NCBI GenBank assembly: GCA_025403435.1
Contig: CM046330.1
Location: 18,994,239-19,058,238 of the forward strand
From: Artocarpus heterophyllus
Taxonomy: Eukaryota; Streptophyta; Magnoliopsida; Rosales; Moraceae
Direction of reading: 5' to 3'
Length of the DNA stretch: 64,000 bases
The notes under the pieces are model-generated. The model was not told the DNA's origin, did no database searches, and was given only the letters and a program-made list of their open reading frames with translations. Shown piece by piece: positions 63,947-64,000 of this stretch (the stretch's first letter is position 1; every line of letters begins with the position of its first letter). Both the position numbers and the translations under genes were made by a program.

Positions 63947-64000
63947 TGTTGATGTCTGAGTTTGACATAACACCACGTGCGGGGACGCACAGTGGTCGAG
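63947..64000 (-). mobile_element. Edge of another LTR inserted in the element C 3' LTR
   Basis: TGTTGATGTCTGAGTTTGAC...ACCACGTG...CACAGTGGTCG replaces the expected LTR sequence. It resembles the reverse complement of the 3' end of the solo LTR at 45426-46071 (TGTTGATGCTTAGCTTTG...ACCACATGTGG...CACGGTGGTCG). It is therefore probably the same family in minus orientation. The window ends 54 bp in. Confidence 0.6.

Larger units (their letters stand above)
54488..64000 (+). mobile_element. Element C: chromovirus-type LTR element carrying LOG unit C, without gag-pol
   Basis: It has a 5' LTR (54488-56963), a tRNA-iMet primer site (56971-56982) and, at the other end, a polypurine tract before a 3' LTR that starts at 63702 and runs to 63946. 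Between the LTRs there is no recognisable gag, protease, RT or integrase. The interior holds a leader, the promoter-like CT-rich region, ORF1 and a LOG-like gene. A solo LTR (60571-62089) and a MITE (62613-63522) were added later. This is the layout of a large retrotransposon derivative that relies on proteins from elsewhere and has taken up foreign genes. Confidence 0.85.

Noticed and set aside
1..64000. tRNA, rRNA or other structured RNA genes
   Set aside because: No cloverleaf with A/B boxes or rRNA-like segment was recognised. The TGGTATCAGAGC sites are primer-binding sites, not tRNA genes.

Overview
This is a 64 kb stretch of a dicot-type plant nuclear genome. It is AT-rich, has GT-AG introns and is built mostly of nested LTR retrotransposons and MITEs. 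One intact host gene is visible: a 14-exon CAAX prenyl protease 1 (STE24/FACE1) gene at 22258-28528 (+). Its reconstructed product is 424 aa and contains HELGH.

Layout. 1-8476: a decayed Ty1/copia element (Copia-1) entered inside its 5' LTR. 8603-18306: a younger relative (Copia-2) with both LTRs, a tRNA-iMet primer site, a polypurine tract and a perfect CTAAT target duplication. 18312-22257: AT-rich intergenic DNA with an (AT)n tract and a hAT-like MITE. 22258-28528: STE24. 28529-30500: its 3' flank with MITE material, including a hAT MITE with an 8-bp target duplication. About 30500-52850: an Athila-type Ty3/gypsy derivative. Its left LTR is split by a 3.5 kb solo LTR. Its interior is split by a chromovirus-type element (T1, 35288-44180), and T1 itself contains a third LTR element (unit A). 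Athila gag and protease remain at 44181-46943, interrupted by a 646-bp solo LTR. 54488-64000: a large chromovirus-type LTR element (element C). It has no visible gag-pol and runs off the window, with a copia-type solo LTR, a Tourist-like MITE and the edge of another LTR inside it.

Most unusual content. A two-gene intronless module occurs three times (units A, B and C, near 36.4-39.3, 47.3-49.6 and 58.1-62.6 kb). It has a small basic cysteine-rich ORF of unknown function followed by a LOG-like gene (cytokinin riboside 5'-monophosphate phosphoribohydrolase family). A and C sit in chromovirus-type LTR elements without their own gag-pol. B sits in the Athila derivative where reverse transcriptase and integrase would be expected. 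All three are now pseudogenes. The homology includes non-coding sequence around the ORFs, so the module seems to have travelled as part of retroelements. B keeps the expected LOG arginine codon CGT, which has become CAT in A and TGT in C.

The window is useful for ordering insertions. Two solo LTRs have empty-site counterparts in paralogous copies here, and target duplications are readable for five insertions. All boundaries and homologies were read by eye without alignment or database search. Edges given as approximate may be off by tens of bases.
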